This document shows positions 14,983 to 21,832 of a DNA stretch of 21,832 bases, in pieces. A program made the translations under genes and the position numbers. The DNA is from Actinomycetes bacterium (GTDB lineage: Bacteria > Actinomycetota > CADDZG01 > JAHWKV01). Within the stretch, counting starts at the first letter, position 1, and each line of letters opens with the position of its first letter. The notes under the pieces were generated by a model. That model was not told where the DNA came from, made no database searches, and worked only from the letters and a program-made list of their open reading frames with translations. Location of the stretch: NCBI GenBank assembly GCA_029263035.1, contig JAJCYF010000112.1, positions 1 to 21,832 of the forward strand, in the 5' to 3' direction.

Positions 14983-17433
14983 ATGCTTCCAGCTACACCA
15001 GCAGACCACTTCAGCCGGGGGGAGTTGGGCGAGCAGGTGACATTTGATGATCTCGTCAGGCGGGCCACCGGCTTCGCGCCCTATGATTATCAGAGTCGGA
15101 TTGCATCCGACGGGCTCCCTGAGCTGCTCGAGGTCCCCACCGGATCCGGCAAGACGCTTGCCGCCACGCTCCCCTGGCTCTTTCGCCGTCGCTTCCATGA
15201 TGATGCCGCCGTCCGGGAGTCCACCCCCCGCTGGCTGGTCTACGTACTGCCGATGCGGGTTCTCGTCGAGCAGACCGTTGATCAGATCGGCTCCTGGCTG
15301 GGCGCCTTGGGCCTGACAGACGAGATTGGCCTTCACATGGTGATGGGCGGCGAAAGCCGCCTTGAAAAGCGGTGGCTGCATGCCCCCCACCAGGACGCGG
15401 TACTGGTGGGGACACTCGACATGCTCCTGTCGCGCGCCCTCAACCGCGGATACGCGGAAAGCCGTTTCACCTGGCCCATCTCTTTCGGCCTCTTTAACTC
15501 TGGCTGCCAGTGGGTCTTTGACGAAATCCAGCTGATGGGGCCGGCACTGCCCACCTCGCTGCAGATCGAGGGACTCCGGCGCAGCTTCGGAAGTGCGATC
15601 CCCAGCCGCTCGATGTGGATGTCGGCCACAGTGGATCCCGCGCTCATGCGATCGATCGATCTCCCCACCATCCGCGCTTCCGTAGGCCTGTCGGACGACG
15701 ACAGGTCCGGGTCCCTGGCGACCCGGCTGGATGCCACCAAGAGAGTGGTCCAACTGCATCCTGAGGACCGCACCTACCTGCGCGACCTGGCCGACAGCAT
15801 CCGTGAGTCGCACCGTCGGGGCACGCGCACTATCGCCATACTCAATACGGTCGAGAGGGCGCAGGATCTGTACCGGCTGGTAGAGGGCAAGGGCGTGGAC
15901 ACTGTGCTCCTCCACTCCCGCTTCCGGCCCCCGGATCGCAAACGCCATACCGCGCGCGCACTGGCCGATGTCGATCCCGACGGTCCGGGGCGGATCGTGA
16001 TCGCGACGCAGGTACTGGAAGCCGGCGTGGACATCTCTAGCGCCGTAATGTTTACCGAGGCGGCTCGGTGGCACTCAATAGTCCAGCGGGCCGGGCGCTG
16101 CAACCGCGCAGGCGAGGTCACTCAAGCTACCCTGCTATGGGCCAGTCCACCCAAACCTGAACCCTACGCGCAGGAGGACGTCGACGCCTGCATCAAGTCC
16201 CTCGAGGCGCTGGAAGACCAGGACGTGACCGCCGCACAGCTTTCGGCGCTCCGGGTGAATTCGGTCCCAGTGGCGCACCCCGTATTGCGCAGGCGCGACC
16301 TGTTGGACCTATTCGACACCACTGCCGATCTGTCCGGCAACGACATCGACATCGGCCAATTCCTGCGGGAGTCCGACGACCTGGATGTGCATGTCGCCTG
16401 GTGGGACATCGACGGCGACGGGCCCGATCCCCGCCGGGCCGCTCCGGGACCGCACGAGCGCTGCGCCGTCCCTATAGGCCAGGCTCGCAAAGCCCTGGCC
16501 ACCAAGGATCTGCCGGCCTGGCACTTCGATCACCTTGACGAGCGCGGCTGGGTGAAAGCAAACGCCCGGGACATACGGCCCGGCCGGGTGTTTGTCACGC
16601 AGGCCGCCACCGGCGGATACAGTCCTGAATTTGGGTGGAAGCCATCCATAAAGAGCGAGGTCCCCACGGTCGTGATGGTTCCGGGAGACCGGGAGGCCGA
16701 AGCCCTTGCAGACGATCCACTAACCAATAGCCGAACCTGGATCAGTCTGATCGAGCACCTGAAGCACGTAGAGGAGGCAGTGCGGTTGCAAGCGGCCCGA
16801 TTCCGGCCGCCCGGCATCAGCCAAGCGGCCATCGAGGCTGCGATCGTCGCCGGGCGGTTTCACGACATCGGCAAAGCCCACCCTGTCTTCCAGCACTCCT
16901 GCGAGAAGACAGTTGTTACTCCGGAAGAGAACGACAGGGCGGAAGCAACTGGACGACCCTGGGCCAAGTCCGGCGGCAGCGGACGCTTTAGGCATGGTCG
17001 GCGCCATTTCCGGCACGAGCTGGCAAGCGCGCTAGCATTGCTGTCAGACGCCTCGGTGATGCTGCAAGACCTTGACGAGCGTGAGTTGGCGGTCTACTTG
17101 GTAGGCGCTCACCACGGCAAGGTGCGGGTGGGCATCCGCTCACTGCCGGGAGAAAAGCCTTGCGAAGAGGGCAAGAGGGTGGCGTTGGGCATCCGCGACG
17201 GCGAACTTCTTCCTGCAGTTCAGACCCCCAGCGGCACAACGCCCGAGTCCAGGTTGGATCTGGCGGTCACGGAACTGGGTGATGGGACCGACGGGTCGGC
17301 TTCCTGGACAGGGATGGCGCTGCAATTGCGCGACCGGCCGGACCTAGGACCCTTCCGCCTGGCTTTCCTGGAGGCCCTGGTTCGGCTCGCGGATTGGGAG
17401 GCCAGCGCACAAGAGGAACTATCCCAACCTTGA
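14983..17433 (+). CDS. cas3: type I-G CRISPR helicase-nuclease Cas3 with C-terminal HD domain (816 aa)
   Basis: It unwinds and degrades target DNA marked by Cascade. The superfamily 2 helicase comes first: Walker A PTGSGKT at 52-58, a Walker B DEIQ at 180-183 in place of DEAH/DECH, SAT in the MWMSAT motif, and motifs V-VI ATQVLEAGVDIS with QRAGRCNRAGE. The HD nuclease follows at the C-terminus: H592 in IEHLKH, H627-D628 in RFHDIGK, a histidine-rich RHGRRHFRH stretch, H710-H711 in AHHGK, and D804 in RLADWEAS. This helicase-then-HD order is characteristic of I-G Cas3 and reversed from most type I Cas3. ATG 14983 is the first start after an in-frame TAG near 14962; a GTG at 15040 is an alternative. 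The end overlaps csx17 by a TTGA stop/start. Confidence 0.96.
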   Translation: MLPATPADHFSRGELGEQVTFDDLVRRATGFAPYDYQSRIASDGLPELLEVPTGSGKTLAATLPWLFRRRFHDDAAVRESTPRWLVYVLPMRVLVEQTVDQIGSWLGALGLTDEIGLHMVMGGESRLEKRWLHAPHQDAVLVGTLDMLLSRALNRGYAESRFTWPISFGLFNSGCQWVFDEIQLMGPALPTSLQIEGLRRSFGSAIPSRSMWMSATVDPALMRSIDLPTIRASVGLSDDDRSGSLATRLDATKRVVQLHPEDRTYLRDLADSIRESHRRGTRTIAILNTVERAQDLYRLVEGKGVDTVLLHSRFRPPDRKRHTARALADVDPDGPGRIVIATQVLEAGVDISSAVMFTEAARWHSIVQRAGRCNRAGEVTQATLLWASPPKPEPYAQEDVDACIKSLEALEDQDVTAAQLSALRVNSVPVAHPVLRRRDLLDLFDTTADLSGNDIDIGQFLRESDDLDVHVAWWDIDGDGPDPRRAAPGPHERCAVPIGQARKALATKDLPAWHFDHLDERGWVKANARDIRPGRVFVTQAATGGYSPEFGWKPSIKSEVPTVVMVPGDREAEALADDPLTNSRTWISLIEHLKHVEEAVRLQAARFRPPGISQAAIEAAIVAGRFHDIGKAHPVFQHSCEKTVVTPEENDRAEATGRPWAKSGGSGRFRHGRRHFRHELASALALLSDASVMLQDLDERELAVYLVGAHHGKVRVGIRSLPGEKPCEEGKRVALGIRDGELLPAVQTPSGTTPESRLDLAVTELGDGTDGSASWTGMALQLRDRPDLGPFRLAFLEALVRLADWEASAQEELSQP

Positions 17434-19637
17434 ACGACATCGTCCTGACCGCCTGCAGACCGGAACCAGTGGGCTCCTACCTCAAGGCGCTGGGGATACT
17501 CAGGCTGGTCTCTGAGCAGGTCGACGGGTCGGTCCGCGGCAGGTGGTCGCCGTCCGGGGTATTCGTCCTCTCCACCTCGCTGAGCAGCGACGAGCTGACA
17601 ACGTTCCTGCTTCACGACTACCGGCCCACCCCTTTGGTAGCGCCCTGGAACTCGGGAAGCGGGTTCCGGGTGCCGGGCAAGAGTCCCGACGCCGAGCAAG
17701 CCCTGTCCAGAATCGAAGACTCGACCCAGCCTCGCCTGGAGCCATACCGGAACGCGATCGCGGCAGCGCGAGGCATCGTTCGTAGTGCCGAAGGGCTGGG
17801 CTGGCGCGACACCAACGGCAAGGAGTTCTGGTCCAAGAACGGCAAACCGCAAGTCCTCCGGCTCTGCCGCGGACACCTACCGGATGAAGCCGTCACCTGG
17901 CTGGACGCTTGCGTGGTGCTCACCGACGACGAGCGCTACTCGCCGCTGCTCGGGGGGTCCGGCGGCGTCTTCGGGAGAATGGAACTGTCAGTCAACTATA
18001 TGAAGCGCCTGGCCGAAATATTCGGCCTCAGGACCGACAGGCAGGCACCAGGAGTCAACGAATCCTCACGCTGGCTGGATGCAGTTCTGTTCGACGGCCG
18101 GCCTAGCGCTCTAGTCAAAGAGCCTGCAGGGCAATTCTTTCCCGGGCTCACCGGGCTCGAACTCGTCAACCCGTGGGACTTCGTCTTGACTCTGGAAGGC
18201 GCCCTTCTCTTCGCCAGTGCCGCCGCCCGCCGTTTCGGTTCATCGTCTGAAAGCCGAAATGCGGCGCTGCCCTTTATGGTGGGCGCAACCGCAGCCGGAT
18301 ACGGCACCAGCGCCCAGGGCGAATCAGGTAAGGGAGAGTTTTGGGCCCCAATCTGGAAGCGGCCGGCCGGGGCCGCTGAACTTAGCCGGATGCTGGCGGA
18401 GGGCAGGGCCGACTGGCGGGGGCATCAGGCAGGCGACGGCCTCGCCTTCTTGAAAGCCGCTTCCTCGCTTGGGGTGGACAGGGGAATCGACAGCTTTCAC
18501 CGCCACGTGTTCGTCGAACGTAACGGCCAGAGCCTTCTGGCGGTACCGGCCGGGCTCTTCCCGGTGCGCGAGCTACCACAGGCAAGCCTGCTCGGCGCCA
18601 TCGATCCCTGGCTAGATCGGGTGCGACGCGCTTCCAAGCCCCCGGCCACGGTAGGCAGCGCACTGACGCTTACCCGGACAGCGCTGTTCGAGGCGACCCG
18701 CGGTGGCAATCAAATCAGGCGGAATCTCGAGGAAGTACTGGTCGCGCTGGCAGGTCTGGAATCGGCAATAGGCCGGTCCTCCCGATTTCGAGATGACCAC
18801 GCGCTTGCCCCCGTCACCGGCTTGAAGGCATCTGGCTGGCTCGAAGAGCTAGATGACGGCTCGCCCGAGCTGAGGGTGGCCGCAGCATTGGCCGCAGCTC
18901 ACGACGAGAACGGCGGCTGCCTGCGATGGCTGCTTAATCCCATCGGTCCGTCCAAGGTCAAAGGACGGCTCACGTGGACAGAGTCACCCGCAGTCGTCCC
19001 GGGGATCAGCTCCGGCAGGATCGTCGACGTACTGTCCAGGGCGCTAATCCGGCGGGCGGTCGAACCGAGCGAGGACGATTCAGCGGCCGGATCCGAGGAT
19101 TCCGGCGACCGCTCCCGGCTTGCCTTCACGTTCCAGCCAGTCAGGGCCAGGCTGGCGGACGTTGCTCGTTTCGTTTCAGGCGAACTGGACCTCGACCGCG
19201 TGGAGCGTCTCTTGGCGGGCCTCATGCTGCTCGATTGGCGATGGATGCCAAACTTCAAGTGGCCAAGTCCACCGATCAATCCGGCGCCCGGCGTCGGTGA
19301 ACCCGCGTTGAGCCGGCTAATGCCCTTCTTCCACGGCCGGCCGGTGGTAATCGGCAGCGAGGCGGAGGTTCCCGAACTACGGCCCGAATCCTCCTGGCCC
19401 CAGGCACTCGCCGCTGGACGGGTCGAGGACGTATCCCGCCGCGCCGTCCTTCGCCTACGAATGGCCCACCTGGAGCCGGTTGGCCGGTGCGCGCTCGTCA
19501 ACACGCCCAGGATCACGGGCAAGCTGCTCGCCGCCGCCATGCTGATCCCTATTTCCAGCTTCGAGATCGCCCGGCTCCTGGAGCCCATGACCCGTCCCGC
19601 AGAACTGGAAGGAGACCTCAATGCCCTCAGCAACTGA
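17430..19637 (+). CDS. csx17: type I-G Cascade large subunit Csx17 (Cas8g), about 735 aa
   Basis: It is the large subunit of the I-G effector; in the characterised Thioalkalivibrio sulfidiphilus complex this protein spans the complex and bridges to Cas3. Recognition rests on the N-terminal family pattern LTACRPEPVGSYLKALGILR (6-25) and the block RPTPLVAPWNSGSGF (65-79), with RITGKLLAAAMLIPIS near the C-terminus. A short acidic, probably disordered segment (EPSEDDSAAGSEDSGD) lies near 545-560. I place the start at TTG 17430, which overlaps the cas3 stop as TTGA and begins the protein right at the conserved region. A TTG at 17394 would add 12 residues and deepen the overlap. The 3' end overlaps csb1 by 17 nt. 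Confidence 0.94.
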   Translation: MNDIVLTACRPEPVGSYLKALGILRLVSEQVDGSVRGRWSPSGVFVLSTSLSSDELTTFLLHDYRPTPLVAPWNSGSGFRVPGKSPDAEQALSRIEDSTQPRLEPYRNAIAAARGIVRSAEGLGWRDTNGKEFWSKNGKPQVLRLCRGHLPDEAVTWLDACVVLTDDERYSPLLGGSGGVFGRMELSVNYMKRLAEIFGLRTDRQAPGVNESSRWLDAVLFDGRPSALVKEPAGQFFPGLTGLELVNPWDFVLTLEGALLFASAAARRFGSSSESRNAALPFMVGATAAGYGTSAQGESGKGEFWAPIWKRPAGAAELSRMLAEGRADWRGHQAGDGLAFLKAASSLGVDRGIDSFHRHVFVERNGQSLLAVPAGLFPVRELPQASLLGAIDPWLDRVRRASKPPATVGSALTLTRTALFEATRGGNQIRRNLEEVLVALAGLESAIGRSSRFRDDHALAPVTGLKASGWLEELDDGSPELRVAAALAAAHDENGGCLRWLLNPIGPSKVKGRLTWTESPAVVPGISSGRIVDVLSRALIRRAVEPSEDDSAAGSEDSGDRSRLAFTFQPVRARLADVARFVSGELDLDRVERLLAGLMLLDWRWMPNFKWPSPPINPAPGVGEPALSRLMPFFHGRPVVIGSEAEVPELRPESSWPQALAAGRVEDVSRRAVLRLRMAHLEPVGRCALVNTPRITGKLLAAAMLIPISSFEIARLLEPMTRPAELEGDLNALSN
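19609..19614 (+). promoter_or_regulatory. ribosome binding site of csb1
   Basis: AAGGAG lies inside the last codons of csx17, 6 nt before the csb1 ATG at 19621. It is the strongest Shine-Dalgarno sequence in the cas operon, which fits the need for several backbone subunits per complex. Confidence 0.75.
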
Positions 19638-20628
19638 AACGCCCGCCCGGCAGTTCTTCGACATCGCACTGGCCCCGGTGGCCGGTTCACGTTTCCAGCC
19701 CACCGGCTTCCCGGATATCGGGGCGGCGGAGTTCCGCCGTCCGGTCACGGTGGACGGCAAGGTGGAGTGGAGGGACGCGCTGATTCTGGAGTCGGCGCAG
19801 TCGATGGCCAATCATCTGGAGGCCATTGGCTGGGACGATGCCGCCGATGAACAGGTGCCGGTGCTGCGAGGCCTCCCGTACGTCCGGGTAACCGCAGCCG
19901 ATGACGGGCGCTACCTGACGTCCAGCCGGACCGAGGCGCACCGCTTGGCGTCGGCGTTCGTCAAGGACTCGGTTGTGGATGGTCGGGAGATGAAGACGGT
20001 CATTAAGGAAACGTTGGGCCTGCGCGACGACACTCCGATTCCCCACCGCCAGATCGCTGCGGCCGTCTTTCGACTGGACCCGCTGTGCCTGATCCACGGC
20101 GTGTTCTTTGCAGAGTCGGCGTCGGTTTGGCCCGGCCAGCCGAAGATCCCGCGGGCGCTAACCGGATTCATCGAGGCGTTGGACGTGGAGCGCGCCATCA
20201 GTGGCGGGGTCAAACGTGACGCGGTCCGCCACAAGATGGGCGAGGCCGGAGGGACAGCCGAGGGCTACGGCACGGTCCCCTACCATCGCGTGGAGTACAC
20301 CGCAGCCACCATCACCGCCTCCTTTGTCATCGACAACGCTCAGATTGCCGCTTATGGCCTAGGTGGTTCCGCTTCGAGACTGCTCGATACCCTGGCCCGC
20401 TGGGAGATCCGAGCGCTCATGGACCGGGGCCTGCGGCTTCGCACTGCGTGCGATCTGACTCCCGTCGACCCGCGGTTGACGGACCGCTCGGGATTGGCTC
20501 TCCCGGCAGTCTCCGAGCTAGAGAGCGAACTGGGCGAATTGATCGCCGAGTGCCGCGACCAACTCGGCGACGGGAAGCCACTTGACGTGGTCTGGGCCGG
20601 CGGTAAAACCAGGGCCAAGAAGGGCTAA
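19621..20628 (+). CDS. csb1: type I-G Cascade backbone protein Csb1 (Cas7, GSU0053 family), 335 aa
   Basis: It is the RAMP-fold Cas7 that polymerises along the crRNA; the T. sulfidiphilus I-G complex has seven copies. The family pattern is visible in LILESAQSMANHLE (about 54-67), LTSSRTEAHRLAS, and the central VFRLDPLCLIHGVFFA segment, and the length of 335 residues fits Csb1. The glycine-rich KMGEAGGTAEGYGTVPYHRVEYT region around 210-230 could be the flexible thumb or loop, but this is a guess. ATG 19621 has an AAGGAG element 6 nt upstream, stronger than those of its neighbours. It overlaps csx17 by 17 nt and is followed after 5 nt by csb2. Confidence 0.93.
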   Translation: MPSATETPARQFFDIALAPVAGSRFQPTGFPDIGAAEFRRPVTVDGKVEWRDALILESAQSMANHLEAIGWDDAADEQVPVLRGLPYVRVTAADDGRYLTSSRTEAHRLASAFVKDSVVDGREMKTVIKETLGLRDDTPIPHRQIAAAVFRLDPLCLIHGVFFAESASVWPGQPKIPRALTGFIEALDVERAISGGVKRDAVRHKMGEAGGTAEGYGTVPYHRVEYTAATITASFVIDNAQIAAYGLGGSASRLLDTLARWEIRALMDRGLRLRTACDLTPVDPRLTDRSGLALPAVSELESELGELIAECRDQLGDGKPLDVVWAGGKTRAKKG

Positions 20629-20633
20629 GGCCG

Positions 20634-21832
20634 GTGCCGACCACGATCGTTCTCAGCTTTCCCTGGGGCCTCTACCACGCCACCCCATGGGGCCGGCATG
20701 TCAACGAAGGAGCAGTGGAGTGGCCGCCCTCGCCGTGGCGCATCCTGCGCGGTCTCTACTCCGTCTGGCAGAACCGCCTGCCCCAGCTCGATGGCTCCGC
20801 GGTGGAGTCGGTGCTGCAACAGCTCGTGGTTCCGCCCGATTTCATCCTTCCGTCGGAGTTGATGGAAGCCCACAAGCGCCACTACATGCCGGACGAGAAG
20901 CACCGAACTGCCGATTCGGGCAACACGGACAAGATCATCGATGCCTTCAGCGTGATGGCGCGTGGGGCTTCCGTCGCCGCAACCTGGCCCGTGGACCTCG
21001 GCCCCGCAGAACGCAGTCTGCTGGCCCAGCTTGTCAACGCACTCCCCTACCTAGGTCGGTCGGAGTCGGTCTGCGAGGCCAGACTCGCTGAGGATGGTGA
21101 GGTGTTCGCAGGCCGACTCAGCCGCCCCTTGGGAACCGGTGACCCCGAATCCACCGCCGACCTGACGCGCATCCTGGTCCCTGACCATCCGCTGGACCTC
21201 GGCCAACTTCTGGCGCTACCGAAACAAGTGCGCAAGCGACGCCTGCCCAGCCCACCAGGGGCTTACTGGCAAGTCTACGCGACTGAAGACGCTGACCAGA
21301 TTGGCATGCAACAGAGGGCCCGCCGTAGCACTCCAATCGGCGATCCGCCCACCGCCGTCCGCTGGGCGCTGGCGGAAGCAGACCGGCCGTCCCTACATTC
21401 CGCGCTTGCCATCACCGGAGTTCTCCGGCGGGCGTGCATGAGCATGGTGGGCGATCCGCCCTCCGAAACCCTGGCAGGCAAGGACTCGGACGGGACTCCC
21501 CTTCAGGGCCATCGCCACGCCCACTATCTGGCGCTCGACGAGGACGGCGACTTCCTGATCGATCACTTGGTGGTTTGGGCTCCAGCAGGCCTGGAGCCGA
21601 AGGAGATTGGGGCCTTGTCCCGGCTGACCCGACTGCGCTCTCACGAACACCTTAGAGACTTTCGCCCGGCGCACCTGGGGATCGAGGCGGTGGCATCGAT
21701 CGGGACTGCTGCCAAGATCCTGACCGGCCCATCCACGTCGTGGTCCAGTTGCACGCCCTTCATTCCGCCGCGGCACGCTAAGAAGCGAGTGTCCTGGGAG
21801 TTCCACCTACAGCAACAGGTACGGGAGGAACT
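20634..21832 (+). CDS. csb2: type I-G Csb2 (Cas5-Cas6 type, GSU0054 family), 3' end cut by the window
   Basis: An uninterrupted frame from GTG 20634 runs off the window end, giving 399 codons without a stop. The start reads VPTTIVLSFPWGLYHATPWG, then RHVNEGAVEWPPSPWRILRG, a hallmark of Csb2. A later GHRHAHYLALDEDGDFLIDH block (from about residue 292) is the second conserved region, probably in the Cas6-like half. In T. sulfidiphilus, Csb2 cleaves pre-crRNA and stays on the crRNA 3' end. From memory the family is around 500 residues, so roughly the last fifth is missing. The first codon is 5 nt after the csb1 stop with only a weak AAGG upstream, suggesting coupling to csb1 translation. Confidence 0.93.
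   Translation, partial: MPTTIVLSFPWGLYHATPWGRHVNEGAVEWPPSPWRILRGLYSVWQNRLPQLDGSAVESVLQQLVVPPDFILPSELMEAHKRHYMPDEKHRTADSGNTDKIIDAFSVMARGASVAATWPVDLGPAERSLLAQLVNALPYLGRSESVCEARLAEDGEVFAGRLSRPLGTGDPESTADLTRILVPDHPLDLGQLLALPKQVRKRRLPSPPGAYWQVYATEDADQIGMQQRARRSTPIGDPPTAVRWALAEADRPSLHSALAITGVLRRACMSMVGDPPSETLAGKDSDGTPLQGHRHAHYLALDEDGDFLIDHLVVWAPAGLEPKEIGALSRLTRLRSHEHLRDFRPAHLGIEAVASIGTAAKILTGPSTSWSSCTPFIPPRHAKKRVSWEFHLQQQVREE

Larger units (their letters stand above)
14983..21832 (+). other. type I-G (formerly I-U) CRISPR-Cas interference operon, incomplete at the right edge
   Basis: The order is cas3, csx17 (cas8g), csb1 (cas7) and csb2 (Cas5-Cas6 type), all on one strand with overlapping or nearly abutting ends. 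The Csx17-Csb1-Csb2 combination is diagnostic of subtype I-G. No cas1, cas2, cas4, other accessory gene or repeat-spacer array is inside the window; these would be expected beyond 21832. Separate entries describe each gene. Confidence 0.92.

Noticed and set aside
14959..16074. 371-codon minus-strand frame opposite cas3
   Set aside because: It overlaps the conserved Cas3 helicase motifs on the other strand and shows no domain features of its own.
18900..19600. Internal start for a Cas11 small subunit in csx17
   Set aside because: In-frame ATG codons are present but none has a convincing ribosome binding site at proper spacing, so I did not annotate one.

Overview
The window reads as a GC-rich bacterial chromosome fragment, most likely from an actinomycetote (high-GC Gram-positive lineage, possibly uncultivated). 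This rests on strong G/C preference at third codon positions, frequent GTG and TTG starts, TAnnnT-type -10 boxes, an actinobacterial-type DnaE with an apparently intact PHP exonuclease site, and ileS, lspA, an rluD-type gene and dnaE lying close together as they do in mycobacteria and relatives. The taxonomic call is an inference from gene content; no marker-gene comparison was possible.

Left part, about 1-11431, minus strand. A long same-direction gene block reads right to left: TraR/DksA-type zinc-finger regulator, lspA, rluD, an unknown single-pass membrane protein, an ABC ATPase, a large FtsX/MacB-type permease, a proline-rich lipoprotein, a small two-helix membrane protein, dnaE, and finally a small protein with four CxxC motifs. 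Most junctions from the regulator to the small membrane protein overlap or are separated by a few bases, so much of the block is probably one operon with translational coupling. A good minus-strand promoter candidate (TTGACT, 17 bp, TAATCT) precedes the regulator. The last small gene has its own candidate promoter placed for a leaderless transcript, and its 3' end is caught up in a 61-bp tandem repeat at the window edge.

Middle, 11595-14786, plus strand. ileS is divergent from the regulator. Its product has IleRS catalytic, editing and anticodon-binding regions, but its KMSKS loop is replaced by an MHYSKGN sequence. An inverted repeat lies directly upstream of its GTG start.

Right part, 14983 to the window end, plus strand. 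This is the interference operon of a type I-G (formerly I-U) CRISPR-Cas system: cas3 (helicase followed by a C-terminal HD nuclease), csx17/cas8g, csb1/cas7 and csb2 (Cas5-Cas6 type), the last cut by the window end. The genes are packed with a TTGA stop/start overlap, a 17-nt overlap and a 5-nt gap. No adaptation genes (cas4/cas1, cas2) and no CRISPR array lie inside the window; they would be expected to the right. The 196-bp gap before cas3 holds two imperfect 26-bp direct repeats that nothing else explains.

In the I-G scheme known from Thioalkalivibrio sulfidiphilus, Csb2 processes the pre-crRNA, Csb1 forms the backbone, Csx17/Cas8g contacts target DNA and Cas3, and Cas3 unwinds and degrades the target. 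The rest of the window is housekeeping plus an envelope-related ABC module inserted between rluD and dnaE. No intergenic gap exceeds 300 bases.
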